From: Blasia pusilla
Taxonomy: Eukaryota; Marchantiophyta; Marchantiopsida; Blasiales
Length of the DNA stretch: 64,000 nt
Direction: 5' to 3'
NCBI GenBank assembly: GCA_050084515.1
Contig: CM114274.1
Location: 18,538,001 to 18,602,000, forward strand
Below the pieces are notes generated by a model. That model did no database searches and was not told the DNA's origin. It saw nothing but the letters and a program-made list of their open reading frames with translations. Position 1 is the stretch's first letter. The number at the start of each line of letters is the position of its first letter. Of this stretch, positions 58,841 to 64,000 are shown one piece after another. A program made the position numbers and the translations under genes.

Positions 58841-61800
58841 ACTCCATTCCACACATCAGATTGTTGGATTTTGGCACTCCAAAAATATATATGTGTATAA
58901 TAGTAAATATTTCTCGATCTAAAGAGTAAGTTTTTTTGATATTCCGGTAGACTTGCAAATTTCTAATTTTTAAATTTTCGCCAAAAGGGGAAAATTAGAC
59001 TTACATTGAGCAAGTATAATGAAGAGAAAATTAATTAGAGGGAGAAATAACTAAACGATACAGCAAAAACTCACAAAATCCAAGTCAATTATTCCCCGAG
59101 AAAATTGGAAAAAAAAAACACATGAACGGGCCTCACCGACATCAATGATTGTATTTAAATTTACCATTTAAGAAAAATATCAGAAGTGGCTCCTAACAAC
59201 GTGAAATTCCGTTACTTCCAAAACTTTCTCTTACATGCGTGTAAAATTGAATTAAAGCATTTTTAGTTTCGTTGAAAACTTTGATTTAAAAAATACTTTA
59301 TCCTGGCGTTTCTATTAAAATTGAGTTTTCTAAACTTTCAGAGTTTCAAAACAAACGTGATTCTCTTCGTTTCGTTCTGCAGTGTGCAGATCCTCATCGT
59401 GCCATTTGCCAGCCATAGCCCCTATTCCCATGTCTTGCAAGAAATAAGAAGAATGTCACCCGTAGATTTTGCCAGGAGACGGTCAGTGTCATGTACGACC
59501 CAGACGACCGGAAGAGATGGATCGCTCCACCTACAGAATATGATTTCCATTTAATATATTAGTGAGCGGGTACAAACTGACAAACAACTAACAGCGGTAA
59601 TGCAGCAGGTCTAGCATTCCATCTCTGTATACTGATAAGCGGATTGATTCTTCTGGGTGTTTCGTCACGCTCTAAAACGTGTCAGCTAAAAATACATTGG
59701 TGACCAATTTCTGTGTAAGAAGAATGCTCGGTGTTCTTAAAAGACCGGGCACAGCACGGGCACCTTACTAGCAATGTGCAAGAGTCCAAAGAGCAGACGC
59801 GCAAGGAAAATGAGTCTAGTATCTGCGAGCACCTTGTGATTCTCGTCCTGACTCCTGGTCCTGGTCGTCCGAGTCCCGACCTCCAACCTGCACTTGGTCC
59901 CACAGTGGACGGCAAAAGAAACCCAGGGATATGAAGAATCTAAGGGGAGCCGCCCTAGAAAGCCGGGTATATATCACACGAACTGCGTATAAAGCATCAA
60001 TTTCATTGGCCGGGGAGAACGGTGCCCCCTCGAATCTGATTCAAGGCTACGACAGAATCGGCATTCTTTGTAAAAGGTGCCGGTTTCCGAACGTGTTTTA
60101 TCCGATTGAAACTCATCTTCACCAGAGGGCCACCGGCCAGATTCGCCAGAAAAGTTAGAGTCTCGGAAATCATCCGATCCGATCCCAATTATAGGTGTCA
60201 GTAGTTTTGATGATAGAGAATAAAACTAATGAGAAGTTTTAGAGAGTAAAAAGGATAAGGAGGGGTTAGTAGGGGTTTCAGGTTATGGAGGGACTTATAG
60301 AAATTAAATTTTTTTATACCTGTACTATTTTATATGAAGAAATTATTTAAATTAAAAAGTTTTTTTAAGAAATTTTTGTTTTCCTAATAATTTTTTCAAA
60401 TATACATCCTTTTCGCACGTAACAGAGGCACGTTAACTAGTATGGTAAAAATTACACGGAAGGGAGGGAATTATTATCGGCCGGACATGTATCGAAACGC
60501 GAAGGCCTTAGTTAGCCCTCGTCTTATTCGGGGGTCAGGTTAGAATTGTAAATTTTCGTCGCTCATCTGACACATCCTAGAAAATAAATCCCGGTAGATA
60601 TCATCTTTCGTTTCGTCGTCGAAAACTGCTCTCGGGAAATACCGATGCAATCTCCGGAGCCGGCTTTGATCATGTTCGATTGCTATGATGCATGTGCAGG
60701 TGCAGCAGTCCACATCGGCGGAATCACCACTGATCCCACAGATTCGCACTCTCTGCTCTTCTATACGATGTGTCATGAAAACTGTCCTTTCAGTTTCTTT
60801 CAATACAATCCGGTATTAGTCAGCACTACCGACAAATTCTGACACGAGAATCACAAGATGGAATGCGCAAAAGGAAGTGTCCGCGTAAAGCTACACATGC
60901 GGTGAACTGTTGCACCCAAGTGTACACTGTATAGCTGTAGCCAACGCTGTATAGCTGTGCTCCGAGTCTTCCGACGGAACCTAACATACAGTAAGGTGCG
61001 CAGAATCAAGCTAGGGTACGATTAGGTGGCAGAGAAGTAAATACCCCCGTAGTAGATCGACACCGCTTGCATCTCGCCCTGGCCCCTGAGGACTGGCGCG
61101 CTGAGCCAGGCCGGTCTAGCCCATCCTTCCGAAAGAAGACTGGAGTGGGTTTTCCCGTATTTTGTACCGTCTAGTTTGAAATTTCACGAGAGAATGGAGT
61201 TCCCGATGTGGAGAAATTTTAAACATTTCCAGATAGGCCTCGAATATCGTAAGATCTTGTCGGCTTCTACCAAATCCTCCCGATACGGGTGCAGCCTGGA
61301 TTCCAGCCAGGGATTGCTTCACGCTTGCTCGACATTATCCGATCTGCTTCTGTGCTGCACCGCATTCTCGTCTTTTTATTTTATTTCATATGGGCCGTCC
61401 GATTGCGTCCGTATTCCCGGTCCCGGAGGGAAGATCGATCGATCCACCTCCGGTGACTGGTCTGGGTTAGTCCATACTCCACTCTGCGGGACTCGGGGAG
61501 CTCCACCATACGATGAAACTAATAAACGTACGGACAGGCTGGGACCTGCGAAGATTCTCCCGAGCACGGAATACCAGCCTTATTCGCTTTGATTGTCAAG
61601 AACCGTGAACCGCCTCGCCAGTCTTGGCCACGCCTACGTGGCAGGTAGAAAGGAACTCGCAACAATTTATGTCTCGCCACCGCCTACGACGACACGGAGT
61701 CATCGGGAGGCGGTGCCTTTCGACTAATAAAATAAAACGACGGAGTAAGTGAAGTGGCCCGACCGTAGTCTCATGCGTATGTGGAGCATTTAGCTGTGTC

Positions 61801-63134
61801 TGTCTGACGCTCGTGTGTGTGCTCAGGTGCGTACGCGTGGCCCATATGCCTAGCAAGCTTGGATCGATCGGTGGGGCGGCCAGGTGACGCTGAATATTCC
61901 GCAATTGATTGCCTCTTGTTTTCGAGTCATTTGGCCGCTGTCGTCTAGCGCGGTTCGTTTGTCGCCTTTGTGTTCTTCGGAAGAATTGCAACATTTCTCG
62001 TTCGTGTGTCCCATTCCTCAAGAGATGTTCCTATGGCCTATGTTCCTATACCTTTCATGGCGCGCACGCCATTTGGCTGCATGAACATATCTTCAAGTGG
62101 ATGGATGAATGCAAGTGTGTAATGTGCGTGGACGCTGCTGGACATAAGTAAAAAAATATTTTTGGTTTTGGAGGGGATCTTGGGCGGTGAGGATGTCCAT
62201 CCTAGAGGACACATGGTTAAAACTCGCCAACGTACCAAGTGTTTCTCCGGTAAATAGTCTATTATTTTACATAAATAAAGAAAAAAATTATTAAATATAG
62301 AAACAAGTATGCTGCCACGACATATAAAGATAAAAGAAATAGGTAGGTTAAACAAAGGCGAAACTTGGGGGTAATCTTTTTCATATTATGTAAAAAATGA
62401 GCATTAAGATGACTAAGAGGAATTAGGGTAATTGTGCAAGTTTAATTGAGTAAATCACAACTTTTCTTGAGTGGAAAACATTGGTATGCTCGAATATGAT
62501 ATTGCATTATTGTAACTTCGATGACATGAGGTGTGGTAAAGTGAAAGCAAATTTCATGTATGTGACTCATGTTTGAGAGTTTGTCTGAAATTTCCAACAA
62601 AAAGTTGGCATGAGGAATCACGTGGTAGATCACGTGGTCTAGAACTAATTTGAAAACCAAACAATGTATAGTAGCCTGTGAGAGTGATTCATATGCCATT
62701 GTATATGAAGACATGTAGTGATTACTCGTAGAAAGAACTCAAGTACTGTAAAAACTTGTAGACTTTGGCCTACAACTACGTTAAAAGTTTGTAGATAATG
62801 ATGATAGCAATCTCATTGGAAGAAAAATACGTGATGAAAAACTACTGGACACTAGCAAGTTTCTAGAATTGACTTATTGGAGAGGTTTTTTCCATATCAT
62901 GCTCATAATGCTAGACATAATAGTCAAAAATATCAAAACGCTCGACGTGAATTTCCTTTAGTTATTTCTACTTTTTAAAATTTTGTGAAGAGTGTTCTCT
63001 TTATCCTTTGTAACAAAGCATAGTTAAGCTTCATAATGTCACTTTGCTTCTTTAAAATAGTCTTAATGTTATTCATAGCAAATTTGAAAAGATTCAATTG
63101 TCCAAAGCCATTGTCAAACATTAGATATGTATTG
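58841..63134. other. Anonymous intergenic DNA
   Basis: AT-rich at both ends and GC-richer at 59850-62100. Open frames up to 141 codons exist in the GC-richer part (for example 61596-62021 minus) but have overlapping equally long frames on the other strand and no recognisable domain. A GCTGTATAGCTGT word is repeated at about 60926 and 60949. No RNA gene was identified. Confidence 0.4.
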
Positions 63135-63730
63135 TGTCGTGCGGATATACATCACTGTCACCGAACACACACACAAACACGCACGATCTCATGCTAGCTC
63201 ATGGCATCCAAACAACGAGACAAGAAGTACCAAAATATCTCCAATAAAATAAGGTGAAATATTTTTCATAACACCATAGCTCTCACATGTCTCTCTCAAT
63301 GTCAAACCAAACCCACTCTCCTAATGAGAGGTTTGGGTTACACTCACAAGGCAAGGAACCATAGCTCCGCCGCCTCGTGTCAAGAGGTTCAACAAAGAGA
63401 GAATGAGCTCTCTCTCCCTGAGGTATACCCCTCCCCTCTTCCAAGCTCTCTCCAGGGTAACCTATGCTTCCAAGTCACCTTCTTGGCTCTTGACCTGATA
63501 TAGGAGGTCAAGGGTCACTTCCAAAAATAGAAAGTCGACCATAGACTCAAAATGGCTCCAAATGAGCCATTTTGAGTCTAAAATAGGAAGTTCCTAAAAT
63601 AGGAAGTTCCTCAATATGGCTCCAAATGAGCCGAAACGAAGGAGAAACCTGCTTTCTCAGGTTTCCCATCCTCCATTACTCGGGAAGGCGCTCTACTAGA
63701 TCTCACTGATCTATCCTAAAAGACATGACA
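63135..63730. repeat. LTR of another PHD-gypsy family element (truncated by window end)
   Basis: Begins TGTCGTGCGGATATACATC and ends AAAGACATGACA, colinear with the solo LTR at 3109-3751. The adjoining sequence to 64000 is the family's 3' flank (internal LTR-end copy, then CAATCGCCCCC, then TTAGTCACCTTCTTGTCAT). The element body is therefore expected to the right, on the minus strand. Confidence 0.7.
63542..63580. repeat. Perfect 17-bp inverted repeat inside the LTR
   Basis: The arms TAGACTCAAAATGGCTC and GAGCCATTTTGAGTCTA surround a 5-nt loop CAAAT. The corresponding region of the LTR at 3109-3751 lacks the second arm. A tandem pair of AAAATAGGAAGTTCCT follows. Confidence 0.9.
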
Positions 63731-64000
63731 ATTATCGTGCACATACATATCGCTACACAATATACATCCTTGTCACCAAACACACACACAAACATGCACA
63801 ATCCCATGCTAACTCATGGCATCCAAACCACGAGACAAGAAGTACCAAAATATGTGCAATCGCCCCCCTAGCTCGTGGTTAGGTCCTCGATACTCTAGAT
63901 AGCCATTTATCCTTACCTACCATGACATACATCTCTCGAACGCTAAGAGCACAATGGTTGGGTGCTCATGTGGCCCCATCGTTAGTCACCTTCTTGTCAT
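63731..64000 (-). mobile_element. 3' flank of a PHD-gypsy element entering from the right
   Basis: A ~130-bp copy of the LTR start (63735-63862) is followed by CAATCGCCCCC and, at the very end, the sequence that also borders the PHD finger fragments at about 8665 and 47925. No coding sequence is reached. Confidence 0.65.

Noticed and set aside
61596-62021. 141-codon minus-strand frame
   Set aside because: Arg/His/Thr-rich composition typical of anti-frame reading in GC-rich DNA, competing frames on the plus strand, no domain.
3109-63730. The LTRs at 3109 and 63135 as the two ends of one 60-kb element
   Set aside because: Host genes and unrelated elements lie between them, and the first has its own target-duplication-like flanks.
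1-64000. tRNA, rRNA or snoRNA genes
   Set aside because: I looked for B-box-like GGTTCRANNCC words and cloverleaf partners on both strands and found no convincing candidate; a dedicated search (tRNAscan-SE, Infernal) would be decisive.

Overview
The window looks like nuclear DNA of a streptophyte plant. It could be a bryophyte, another early-diverging land plant or a charophyte alga; the sequence alone does not decide this. Two multi-exon housekeeping genes with plant-type GT-AG introns sit in a gene-poor landscape of nested, decayed transposons: Ty3/gypsy, Ty1/copia, Helitron and hAT. There are no operons, bacterial-type signals or CRISPR arrays.

Layout. 0-3 kb: AT-rich DNA with four short Helitron-like elements, each fitting A|TC...CTAG|T. 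3.1-3.75 kb: a solo LTR. 3.96-4.7 kb: a diverged dispersed repeat. 5.0-8.55 kb: a Ty3/gypsy relic on the minus strand. 8.57-9.11 kb: the 3' end of a second gypsy family whose pol ends in a PHD finger. 9.1-11.1 kb: AT-rich DNA. 13.57-17.82 kb (minus): a complete 12-exon cyclin H gene. 19.55-19.97 kb (minus): a one-exon DUF1348 (NTF2-like) gene. 21.1-27.03 kb (plus): a gag-less chromovirus with both LTRs. 27.07-31.44 kb (plus): an autonomous-type Helitron relic. 31.6-31.93 kb: a probable LTR-retrotransposon gag scrap. 32.80-43.26 kb (plus): a complete 15-exon CCA-adding tRNA nucleotidyltransferase gene carrying an antisense copia fragment in intron 13. 45.5-57.15 kb (minus): a BED/hAT transposase relic split by a 9.6-kb gypsy element (46.94-56.56 kb). 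58.43-63.1 kb: repeats and anonymous DNA. 63.13-64 kb: an LTR and flank of another element of the split-causing family, running off the window.

The most unusual object is the gypsy element at 46.94-56.56 kb. Read on the minus strand it carries gag, a protease-region segment, a C5-cytosine DNA methyltransferase domain in the same polyprotein frame, reverse transcriptase, RNase H, integrase and a C-terminal PHD finger. Its roughly 2.4-kb leader holds about a dozen short hairpins, several with compensatory base changes. DNA-methyltransferase-bearing retrotransposons have been reported from charophyte algae and dinoflagellates. The combination of embedded methyltransferase, PHD finger and leader hairpin array is the feature most worth following up. 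This copy is dead, with stops and frameshifts in every domain.

The two host genes appear functional: all exons join in frame and the expected motifs are present. Cyclin H is the regulatory subunit of the CDK-activating kinase/TFIIH module. The nucleotidyltransferase adds CCA to tRNA 3' ends. They have no evident functional link to each other or to the transposons.
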